Shown one piece after another: positions 27,901-39,900 of a stretch of DNA of 64,000 nt. Source of the DNA: Spodoptera frugiperda (lineage: Eukaryota; Arthropoda; Insecta; Lepidoptera; Noctuidae). A program made the translations under genes and the position numbers. The DNA lies in NCBI RefSeq assembly GCF_023101765.2, contig NC_064240.1:1364001-1428000 (forward strand), read 5' to 3'. Position 1 is the stretch's first letter. Each line of letters opens with the position of its first letter. Below the pieces are notes generated by a model. The model ran no database searches and was not told where the DNA came from. It worked only from the letters and a program-made list of their open reading frames with translations.

Positions 27901-30900
27901 AAGTATTGGGGCAAAATAGCATTATTTACAAAAGATTTGTATTTTATTTGATAATCACCTATTCATAGTCCATTTATCAAGGAAGGTAATAGGCTATAAA
28001 ACATCACGCTACTATCAATAGGAGCTAAGCAAAGTGGGAGAAACCGCACGGAAGTAGCTAGTCTCAAAATAATATGCTACAATTCTTTTACACAGGGAAA
28101 ATACAAGTGATTATACTAATAATAAAGCAGGTTAATGCCATTAACAATGATTCACAGGCATCTTATCATAATTCTTATTAAACAACAGATTACAAATAAA
28201 ACTGATAAATTTTTAATATCATTGCAAAACATAGATAGTTACACAAAGATTTGCAAGGAAAAGTGTGTTGTTTTCTTTGTGTACTTTATTGCACAAGAAT
28301 CCTTTATCTTAAGTGATATGATGATTTGATTAATCAATGAAGTAACTGTCCTCTGTTGAGTCATGGAACTCTTGGACAATTTAATATTAGAGTCATAGGG
28401 ACCATGAGACAGCAATTATTGTTTTTTGGTGTTATAATTTCATTCAAATTCTGCTAGAAATCATCTGCTGACTAAGATCAATATTGGTTTGGTCCTTTGA
28501 AGATATATTTTTATTATAATACTAGCTACTTCTGTGCAGTTTCACCTGCTCTGCTCGGCTCCTATTAATTGTAGTGTGATGTTCTACTGCTTATAACCTT
28601 TCTCGATAAATGGACTATCCAACACAAAACAATTTTCAAATCAAACCAGTAGTTTTGGAGATTAGCCTGGAAACAAACAATTTAGCTCTTTAGCTCTTTA
28701 GACATTGTGTTCAAAAATTATGTTTTTATTAGTCACTTTCAAACCAATAGCTTATTGATATGATGATTTGATTTGTTTATCAATGTATATTAATCTCTAT
28801 AACTACTAATCAATGAAACTGATAAAAGTATTATAGTTTTTGATAGTAACTACAAAAATAGTTGAAAGAATCTATGTATTAAGTTCTTATTGAAACTTTA
28901 TCATGGCCTTTAACATGCATACATACATAAACTCGCGTCTCCCATGGGGTAGGCAGAGACAATGGAACACCAATTGCTTCGAATTTAACATACTTCTTTA
29001 GCTTCACTGACAGTCATCAGGTTTTTCATAAATGCTCATTGGCCAAGGGCACTCAAAGGGTAAAGAGGAAGATATTAAACTACCATAAACTTTCATGAAT
29101 CTGTTTAACAATGGTTGTGTTGCTATTTACAGCAATTTGATACTTAGACAATTATATTCATGGCTCATTAGTTCCACTTAAAACTTTAATTATATGCTCT
29201 ACTGACAGTCCAAATGCCGGATTTTTGTGAAGTGATTTTTTTTTTTTTTCTTGGGACAAGCCCGCCACAACCTCCCATACCGCTGCAACTCCTGTAAGCC
29301 AGGATCTACAGTAGATACAAACATGAAAACACCGGAACACTGAAGTCCGGCGCGTCCCAGGGAAATGAATGACTGTCTTGGATCCCGCAACGAAACAAAT
29401 CAGAAGATGTTATTAGAGGAGAAGAAAAGAAAACGATAGTTTCCACTTCCCTCGGTGAATTTAATGCAGGAGACAGGATGACTTAAGCCTTAAGGCACAA
29501 AAGAGACTGCACAACTGGGAGAAGCCCAGTCGCCAAGCACCACGGAAATTTTACTTAAAACTAAAATATTAAATGCTAATACTAAATGGGTCCTATGCGT
29601 GAGCTGTTATACTTGCTTCCAATAATAGGTATGGCAAAAACGCCTAAACGCACGGAAATTTGCTCGAGACTCCACAAGGTCCGTGTAATAAACTACACCT
29701 GATGAAACAATTAAATTATAATATATATTAATTAATTATAATATATATTAATTATTATATATTAATTGTGAAGTGATTATGTACTACTTAAGCATTATTT
29801 AGAACTATGTACCTATTTGTTACTACTCAACAACAGAATTATTCATCATCACAATCTACCAGCAAGATTAAATTCCTATGCTGAAATGGACCTCCCTCTT
29901 AGGAGGTGTGCTATAATTCCCAAGCTGTGGCCCAGGTTAGTGGCTGGTCACAATTTAAGGCCAAAAGATTATCTACATAGGTACATGTTTTAAGCAAACT
30001 CTAACAAAAATAATTACCTAAGTTATGTAAAAATTCACCTTATTGGCTGAGGACAAACTGTTTCTTTCTGTTTTTACATAGTTATATGCGAGATTTATAG
30101 CTTAAAACTGGGTCTATGTGCCACATGAAATATATTCATTGTAATAGTTCCTAACTAGTGTTTATATTCGAGTAAAAATCTGTTACCTACTTGTAACAAC
30201 TTCATATAACTTATTGAATAATAGTGTCTGTATAAACGGTTCCATTTTTTTTTAAAGTCCATTAGTCAACTATTTTGGATAGATAAAACCTTTTTTTAGA
30301 AAGAAAGTACCTAATTATCAGCCATTCAGTTATTATCATTAGCGCTATCTCAATAATCTGAATGACAACTATATGTAATGGAGGTAGATGTTTTCGTTCA
30401 TGTATTACTGGTGTATCTTATCATAATCCAGTACTTATTACATTGAGTGCTGTTCCTATTTTAGGTTGGTATAAGTTGGACTGTGGGGTAACAAAGAGTA
30501 TACATATTACTGTGTGAACCACAGCAAATGTTCTATTTTGTGTTTATTATAGCTAATGTGTTTTGTTTATCCATTGTTTAGTAATAAGCTCAATTGTGAT
30601 AACAAAGAAAGAAAATAGGAAGGAACTATGTAGATTGTAATATTAATCAGTGAAGTCCATGTACTGAGATGTCGTATTGTTTGTTATTGTTTTAGGAAAC
30701 TCATATTATGCCTTCTACATCTACTACAAAAACAAAAAAGGTCAACATGTACAGATTTGTAAGTTCAACTTTTGGATATCCCTTTACAAGTGCCGTTTTG
30801 TCCTTTCCTAATGGTCTCACGAATGGTCTTATGTACTTCTGCATTTTGCTGCCCAACCATAATTTTGGAACTCTTTTACCTTAAATCTCCCTTTATTGGT

Positions 30901-33900
30901 GCTGTTGTGATTGCCCCCTAAAGGTCTTACAGACATTCCTATGTTGTTTGCATTTTGCGGTCCAAACTAAATTTTGGAACTTGTACCTTTAAATTTCTTT
31001 TTATCGGTGCTGTTGTGATTGCCCCCTAAAAGTCTTCCAGACATTCCTTTGTAATTCTGCAACCTCAGTATTGTATTGCTCGACATTTTCAAACCAAGAT
31101 TTCCTAATTATGTATTAATTGTTTACTAGGCATTAGCAATACCTATATCCATATTCATAAGTGTATATCTCTATGTAATGACTGTCCATGACAACTATAA
31201 TTGTTATGATAATTCTTCATTAATATATAATCAATAGATAACTAAATGGAATAGGTATTCTGTTCGGATTTCCCAAAAAAACAACTCTGTTTAGTTATAA
31301 AATTAGTCATTGTGATTGTTTGGGGAAAAGATAAAAAGTTGTACTTAGTGAGTAGATATTATTGGCTTTTGTTTTGTTTTCCATGCATTAAACCAATACA
31401 ATTGATTTGTTTTTATTTTTTTTATACAGTGTGTAACATGTGTATAGAATGTTGAAAAGAAAACAATGTGATTCTTAGTTTAAAAAATAGTTAAAGAAAC
31501 CAACTTGTAACAAAAATGTAAAACTGTAACTGATAACCAGTTACAAATTATTCATTCATGTACTCGCTTCTGCCAGCGGTTTCGCCCGCATTCCAGTGGG
31601 ATAAAAATAAAACGTAGCCTATGTGTTATTTCAGATCATAATCTAACCCTGTTGCAAATTTCATCCCGATCTCTTCAGCAGTTTTTGCATGAAAGAGTAA
31701 CAAACAAACATACATAATCTTTAGCATTTATAATAGTTATTAGTAGGATTTATCCCAGCTATCAAGAAATAGCTAGACAAACAGAATCTACTAACGCATT
31801 CAAAGACGCTGCTCATTACATTTATGATAATATCTATCTAATCACATGCTATCAGTATAATCTTATTGCGTAACAATAATTATGTAGGTGACTGTACCAC
31901 TTCGGAGCAAGAGTGAAAGCTTCCAATTTCCTCTAACACACGTAATCTTCAATAATCTATTCGTTTCTAACTAGTATAATTTTTGCTAAAACCATATTTG
32001 TCAAGTCATTTTTTAACTAGGTTGTACACGTAATCTGATAAAATATTGAATTTGCATGTTTAATGGAACTGGTTTGTGGAATTGGTGCTGTTCTGACGAT
32101 GTGCAAAGTATTTAAAGTATTTCGTTTGCTAAGCTGTTTTTTTTTCTATTGTTTCTTAAGTGCTGAAGTAGCAAGTGCTTGTTAGGTTAGCACCGTGGGT
32201 ATTTTTTATGTAGGCAAATCTTGACGGTCAATGTTTAGTTTATCTTTGAATAGACTAGACTATGGCCTCTAGGAAATACTAGCATCGTCTGGCTGTATTT
32301 TATTATAAAATTTACTGTAGGTATAATGACGTGTAATACCTAGCGCTATTTTGTAACCTATTTACGGAAATATTTACCACAAACCTTTACAATGTACAAA
32401 AATATTGAATTACTTTGAAGAGATAAAATAACTAGGTATGTATGTAAGTAAGTATAGTTTCATTCCTACGAATACAAAACTATAAAAAAAGTTGTTTAAA
32501 AGTGCATGTTTTTTTAAAACTAACAATTTTACCTTACCTGTATGTTTTTTACACAATCTGCATTGTAAATATTTGTTTCCCATATAACGACTTCCCTCCA
32601 GATTTAAATGACTTTTCTCTCCATTCTTATAGCACTATTTTGTCTAACTATAAAACTATTGAATGGACAACGAATTTATGTTTAAATAATTTATTATCTA
32701 TTAAGGTGTGTCTTACAATTTATGGGGCATAAATCAAAGAGTATTGATTGGACGCAATTTGTTAACAAATAATTATCTAATTGTAATTTAGTGGACTAGC
32801 CTCCTTAAAATATTCAAGGCCAATAAAGTAATGTAGGCAGATACAAATCTTGTTTTGAACACATAGAACTTAGATTTTGGAATGTGTTTATCTTTTATGC
32901 TATCTTTTAGTTAGAACGTGACTAACATTTGTATAGATAATACTTATTTTTTCTAACTATAACTAACTAGTAAGGTTGAAAGGAAATGGTGTTATTAGAG
33001 AACAGACATAATACTATATCTATATCATTATTATCGTCATTCACATGTATCTAATAATAATGTATTTCCGTGTAATGAACTGCCCTTCAGAAACAATATA
33101 AATAAATAACTTACCCAATTATACTTATCTCATGGTCGATTGTGGACAAACAAAGATAATAAACACCATTAGCTTGCTAATATAAGCTTAGAATAATCTT
33201 AAAATGTACTTAAATGTTGTCGCTTAAGCTCTGTACCTAATCACAAAATCAGAACAGTTAGAACTCAGAAATCTTTAATTAGCAATTTGATATAAAGTAA
33301 CTATGTAATGATATTTTAGTCTCTCTCTGATCGTTCCCTCATGTCTGAGGATCGTGGTCAGCATCAAGATTACATTTGGAGTGGATGATCTGCATTCAAC
33401 GGTTTTTGTCCAGCACGTCTCTTGCAACCTTGTAAAATTTTGATGATAACTATCTTAGTATGTACGTAATACCTTTAAATTACACAACAAAACTGCATTC
33501 GAATTTGCGACGCATGCCATAGATAATACAGTAGACATCCATTTAAAATTTAATCAGGCATAAGATACAATACAATGTGATCGAATCGATCCCAATACAT
33601 TGAAGGATCCCAATGATGTTCACTGACCAAAATAGGTCAACAATAACCTATTGTCCTATATTCGTTCATGTTACGTCATAGTTGCTACTGCGCCGGTGTG
33701 ATTCATAGAATGCATTGTAAATGTGCATCTTATTATGTACCTATTTAAAAAATTAAAATGTTTGGGAATGTGTAACGGTAGTTAAGATGTAAGCATTTAT
33801 TAGATTTTTTTTGGTAATTGTTAATGATTTCGGTCTTGCTCGAACGTTATCGGACTTCCTGGACCATTTTCGGACATCCTCGATCATTTTTGGACCCCAA

Positions 33901-36900
33901 CAGAACCGTTAGTTAAAATTTTGTTGTTGGCATGATTCCATTTTCGCTTTTTATACCTTTTCTTTCGAAGTAGGAATAAATGTTTATACGGAACTTGCAT
34001 GTATTCAAAAGATGTTAAAAATATTGTTATCCCGAACAAAGCCACAGGCAAAACAATTTTAATCAAGATGCATAGTATAGGTCACGGCCATTCACACTAT
34101 TAAAGGCCTTAATTGGTTGATATCGAGTGTTTAATAACGCCTTTAGATTTGGACGTGTCTGACTCAGTAATTGATTACCATATCTGTCGTAAGATTATTA
34201 TTTTGCCATTGAATAAATGGTGCTATCAACCTACACGTTACTGGGTTTACGTTAAAGGCTCTTTGATAAGTTTAGTATTACTTGACATACATTTTATATC
34301 GTTGTCTTTAAATGGTATAAGAATGTGAAATGTAGGCGTAACTACTTGAAATGAAATATTTTCTAAGGGAATACTCAATAACGTAATTTTCTATCGTTCC
34401 AGGACTCTCTACCACGTGGCCATCACACCCTATCAGCGTCGTCCCACCACCTGCACCGAGGCGCTCAATCCTTCGACGCCTCATCAAACAGCAGCGGAAT
34501 CTCCTCAACCCACGTCGTCGAAATCCACAGCACGAATGGATCCGACACCTCCTCACGATGGGGCAACTCCCTCGGCAGCCATGGCTCCTCATCAGGCCTC
34601 GTGTCCATAGCAACGGAGAATAACAACGTCAAGTTCACCGCTCCACACTGCCTTGATAACCTGCAACCTCCCAAGGATTCTAAGGATCTACCCACTCCAT
34701 CTTCTACTCCTACAACGTCAAGGAAATCTCGAAGGAGATCGAATCTCTTTACTCCTTCCAAAAAGGGAGATGATAGGTTGAAGAATGGGGAGCTTGGCTC
34801 TGGTAGAGCGATTCCTCTGAAGCAAGGATATTTGTACAAGAAGAGCAGCAAGGCTTTGAATAAGGAGTGGAAGAAGAAATATGTGACGCTCTGCGATGAT
34901 GGCAGGTTGACTTACCACCCTAGCTTACATGTAAGTTTCATATAAAATACCTAACTTTTTGAGTAACTTTTTGCTTTGCAGCTGAATTTGGATAGTGGAT
35001 GCATAAGACCAATTTTTAACCAATTTATTGGTCTACCAGGCAACAAAAAGCTTGCTGTTGTACTATTGATGCCTTTCATTTGCCTGATATTTAAGTTTCT
35101 TTTTTCTAACAATGAATTAAACAATTCCAGGACTACATGGAAGATGTGAACGGCAAGGAGATATCCCTGCAGTACGTGACGGTGAAGGTGCCTGGTCAGA
35201 AGCCGAGGGGCTCCAAGTCCATCATCACCACCGTCCCGGGCTACAACGGGTACAGCAGTCTCGACATACATGATAGTATCGGGGGACTGTCTATCGGTGA
35301 GTTCATACTTATAGTTCAATATTTTGATAGTGTTTTTCTAATTTAAACCTTAGTAGCTATGAATAGAGCTCTCTATCAAACGCTGCGTACCTATTTTGTT
35401 AGTGTTTTTCAGGGCATTCGCCCGCATCTTTTGTCTCTGTTATTATTGCGTTTTTTTTTAGTTTGCTTGTAATTTAATCCGTCCCGTTAAAACTGCCAGG
35501 AATTCTTTCTCCCTCTACCACTATATCAGCAGTAAGATGTCCATTACTAAACATAGGCCCTCATATCACAACATAGTGTAAAACAAAATCGCTTTCTCTG
35601 TCCCTATGTCCCTTTGTATGCGTAAATCTTTAAAACTACGCAACGGATTTTGATGCGGTTTTTTAAACACACAGAGTGATTCAAGAGGAAGGTTTTTATG
35701 TGTAAAACATGCATAATATATCACCCACGCGAAGTTGGGGCGGGTCGCTAGTTATAATACATATATTTACTAATTACTAACAAATAATAAATCCCTATTT
35801 ACAGGCTACAAAGACAAACCAACTCGGGCGACAGACAAAGCCCTAATGTCTGCGTTCGACACGATGAAGGAGCCCGCGACGAGTCGACAGTCGCTCGCGT
35901 CCGAGGTAGAGGTCGGCTCCACCAATGGACAGGACAAGGACACGCCACATGTCAAGAAGAGGCATCGCCGGATGAAGAGCAGTGGCGTTAAGAAAGATGG
36001 GGATGAAGGTACGTTGCGTCTTTATTTCTTATAAATCTAACCGCCGTACTACAGAGTCATTTAATGGTTACTTAACCAGTCCTTAGTAATTGTTTTCAAT
36101 ACAAAATCGTTACTAACGAATAGTTTAAGTAATCATTAAATGTGTCTGAGTGCGGTAGTTACTATTTAAGCATATTTTAGTGATCTTTGTTAAAAGTTGA
36201 ATTATATGTATAAGATCTATCCCTCAGTAGGTTAAATAGTGACGATGTGATGCCACAAAATGTATGCTCGCTCGTATATAGAGGGCGTTCCTAATTAAGA
36301 TACATACAGCGTCACGCCTTTTATGCCCGAAGGGATAGGCAGAGGTGCACGTTACGGCACGTAATGTCGCTATACAATGTAAACTTTGCACTATTTGTGT
36401 ACAAGTCCCATGTGTAATAATATGCCATGTAAAAATTATTATATTTGTTTCCAGAGGGAGAATACGCGACATCGTGCGAGTTCACGATAGTGAGCCTGGA
36501 CGGCAAGCGCTGGCGGTGGGAGGTGACGGGCGCGGCCGCGGGCGCCGCCGCCGCCGCCGAGCGCGACGCCTGGGTCGCCGCCGTCGAGGCGCAGATACTC
36601 GCCTCGCTGCAGGGACGGGTCAGTACTTTGCTCTACATTACATTTTAAATAATATTTACTGATGTAATCAGAGAAATATGAAGATTGCTTAAACTGTTCC
36701 TTAGTAACTATTTTGTTCAGAAAACTATTGCTAAGGACTGGGTTAAGTTTAGTAACAGTTTAATTACTCTGACTACGACATTTTTACATTATAAATATGG
36801 ACATTTTTACCCTATAATAAAGGTATTCTTAAATAGTGTGTCTTCCTCACACCAATCTCCCATGAGGATAGGCAGAGACAATGGTAGTAATATGATATTC

Positions 36901-39900
36901 GAATTTAAAAAAAGTATTGCTGTGATAGCTTTTGTCTCTTGCTGTACATTGCTCTTTAAAGTCTATCTCCAGATTGAAACGAAATTCAGTATTTTTTATG
37001 ATACCTATCTACACAATTCTTTGGACATATCACAGATTTTATAACAGATTAGGCTCCCCAATACTTACAACTTTAAATTATTGTTTGTAATTTTGTACAG
37101 ATTCACAGTTTATACAATTTTAGTATTCTAAAAACTATACTTTATTATTACTCACTTTAAGCACAAACTTACTTAATGAATTATATTCCTCCACAGACGT
37201 CCCGGCAGCCAATGCCGACGGGTGCTAACTCTACGGGCGACGTCCGCGCCACCTACTACATACGCCGCGTCAACGGGAACGACAAGTGCTGCGACTGCGG
37301 CGCCGCTGGTAAGGACCTAGTTTTATTATATATCTGTAATATAATAATAAGGTTACATGAATGTAGTATATTATTTAGCGATTGCAAAAGTAACAACCCT
37401 AAGACCGTGGGTTTAATCTCTAGTAGTTGGGTTTAATATTTAGATTAAGTGGGTTTACACATGATGCAAGTATAAAGAGGAGATACTATAATTTGATTGT
37501 GCACTGTGACAAAACAAATGGGCCCTGCCCAATGATATTATACGTAAAAAGGTTTAGATATAAGCGCTTAGAAAGTGGCACATTAAAAGTGGACAATTGT
37601 CAACTTTTTTTTAGTATGGGACTGCATGTTGGAAATAGAGAGGGGCGGAATTATAGTAGTACGGTCCGACGACCCTATTTATAATAACATTTTAATATTT
37701 CATACAAGTTCCAAATATAGTATTAAACAATAGTTACAACATTTACAAATACAGATGCACAATTTGTTCAAATATTTGTCGCAGGTTTTCGCAAATACTA
37801 AGAAAATAATTTATATTGCGCACCTATTTGTTCATGTGCGGGTATCGAACTCCTGACCTTTGTCGCGGAATGTCAAGTTCATACCCGTTTCGCTAATGAG
37901 GTTGTTAAACTTTCTAAACACAAATGATAGATTTGATAGCACAGCAATAAATACGATTTTATTGCATGCCGTTTTTGTTTTATTCCAACGATAAAATATT
38001 ATTATCATACGTTTAAATATTGAAATGTTAATTAAAAGATTAAACTGCACGGTTGGTGCGGTGGCTGGGCAACCGGCTACCATCCAACGTGTAGCGGGTT
38101 CGAGTTAAGCAAACGAGCAACTCTGTGTGATCTACAAATATTGTTGTTTCGTGTCGGGGTGTCATGTGCATGTGAACGCACACACGTCAGAGGAGAAAAT
38201 CCTAGCGTTTTTTTTCATTAGTTATATTGTCTCCTATTACCATTCAAAACGTACAATTCCAGACTTTGTGCAATTACTAAGAATTAAAAAGAACCCAAAA
38301 ATATTTTCAACGAGAAATGTGAAAAATACAATATATTTTTAATAAACTGTTTAACTAATAATTATGTGTTTATTTCCAGACCCAGACTGGGCGAGCCTGA
38401 ACCTAGGCGTGTTGATCTGCATCGAGTGCTCCGGCATACACAGGAACCTCGGCTCGCATATATCGCGGGTGCGATCCCTCGACCTCGATGAGTGGCCGTG
38501 AGTACCTTTTTTTTATATAACTGGCTTCTACCTGATATAAACTTTTAATATTAGTAGGACTTATAGATATATCTATATTCTATAAATCTATGTATTAAAT
38601 TAAACAATGGTCTAGGATCTCAGCTAGGTTTTTCAGGATTACTTGAAAAGTATGAAAATAGAAAAGTAGTCCAATAACAACGAAATAAGGAAATAGTGGA
38701 GCCGTCTTTTACTAGAACTTGAAGCGAATATTAATAGTAAAATGGAAAATTAATAAAGAAAACGAAGCTTGGAACACTTATTGTTATTAATGGTGGTCGT
38801 TTTGAGTAAACTTGCGCTGTGATGAAATGAAGTTTTTTTATAATTTTATTGTGGTTTCTATATTTTTCATATTTTGATTTTATTTCAGATTGAGCCACGT
38901 GAGTGTAATGGTGTCGTTGGGCAACGATCTGGCGAATTCAATATGGGAGGCTGATTTCAGAGGCCACGTCAAACCTATGGCCACATCTAGTCGAGAAGAG
39001 AAAGAAAGGTAATTATTCTTTCAGTATTTTTAATGTGTTCTATAGTTGAGGAGTTGCGAATGCAATGTCGGTGCCATTGAAGAGGCCTATGTCCAGCAGT
39101 GGACGGGAATAGGCTGATGAAGATGATGATGATGATGAAATGTAAAGAAGTATTTTACTATGCAATGTAATGAGTGATCATATAAGATGTGTGTGTGATG
39201 TAATTGTATTATTAATAAATTGTGTAACAACTTTACATTTTAACGTAGTGCGTCGTTTGTCGCAGTCATGAGTATGAGCCCCAAGCTCCTATGAAAAGAA
39301 GCCAAACACGCGACTCAAGTTAGATCGCCAAATAGTCGTCATATTTTAGAATTTAACGTTTAACTCGTGGTATTCCAGATGGATCCGGCTGAAGTACGAG
39401 CGGCGCGCGTTCCTGAGCTCGGAGTTGGTGGCGACGGGCGTGGAGGCGCTGCGCACGGCGGGTGCGCGCGGCGGCGTGGCGGCGCTGGCGCGGGCCTTGG
39501 CAGTCCCGCCCCCCCGCGCGCCCGCAAGCCACGACCGCGCGCTCGCACTGCGCGCCGCCGCCGCCGCCGGACATCTCGCCGCCGCGCAGCTGCTCATATG
39601 GGTAACTATCACTTGTGTACTACATACTCGTAAATCTAACTCAAAACCCCATGTCCAGCAACCACTCGAACAACGAGACAGTCGTATACAAAACGGTGTA
39701 AACAAAATATAATATATAGCTCTTGACGTACTACAGAAACTGCAGCAGTTTTGAGAAATGAAAGTGATTTTTGTTATTTGGTGTATTCGTGTTGTCTTGT
39801 AGTCGTGGGCTTCTAGTATAAATTTAAAATTTTGAAGATACTGAAACTTTAATTTTTCTTATCGTTTTCTTATTATAACTTTTAACAATAAGATCGAATT

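Larger units (their letters stand above)
27301..30695. other. CenG1A intron 5
   Basis: Contains repeat fragments at 28523-28700, 28923-28983 and 29236-29429, plus an AT palindromic simple repeat at 29709-29768. The 27.5-28.4 kb part is AT-rich with nothing recognisable; open frames there (27549-27779, 28135-28329) look like chance. Confidence 0.7.
30759..34402. other. CenG1A intron 6
   Basis: Begins with a ~108-bp-period tandem repeat (30779-31060). Also holds a repeat fragment at 31556-31745, a fragment at 33320-33430 (GAGGATCGTGGTCAGCATC type) and a short degenerate tandem at 33846-33898. An AT-rich stretch at 31.9-33.3 kb has nothing recognised. Confidence 0.65.
37309..38379. other. CenG1A intron 11
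   Basis: Holds two tRNA-related SINE pieces (37833-37900 and 38046-38207) listed separately. 37310-37830 is AT-rich without anything recognised. Confidence 0.7.

Noticed and set aside
34308..34851. Minus-strand open frames opposite exon 7
   Set aside because: Antisense shadows of a Ser/His-rich exon whose plus strand is clearly coding.
36685..37044. 119-codon open frame between exons 10 and 11
   Set aside because: Includes a known interspersed repeat fragment and no recognisable protein; lies within a well-defined intron.
39346..39712. Several Ala/Arg-rich open frames on both strands over exon 14
   Set aside because: Caused by the GC-rich exon, which removes stop codons in all frames.
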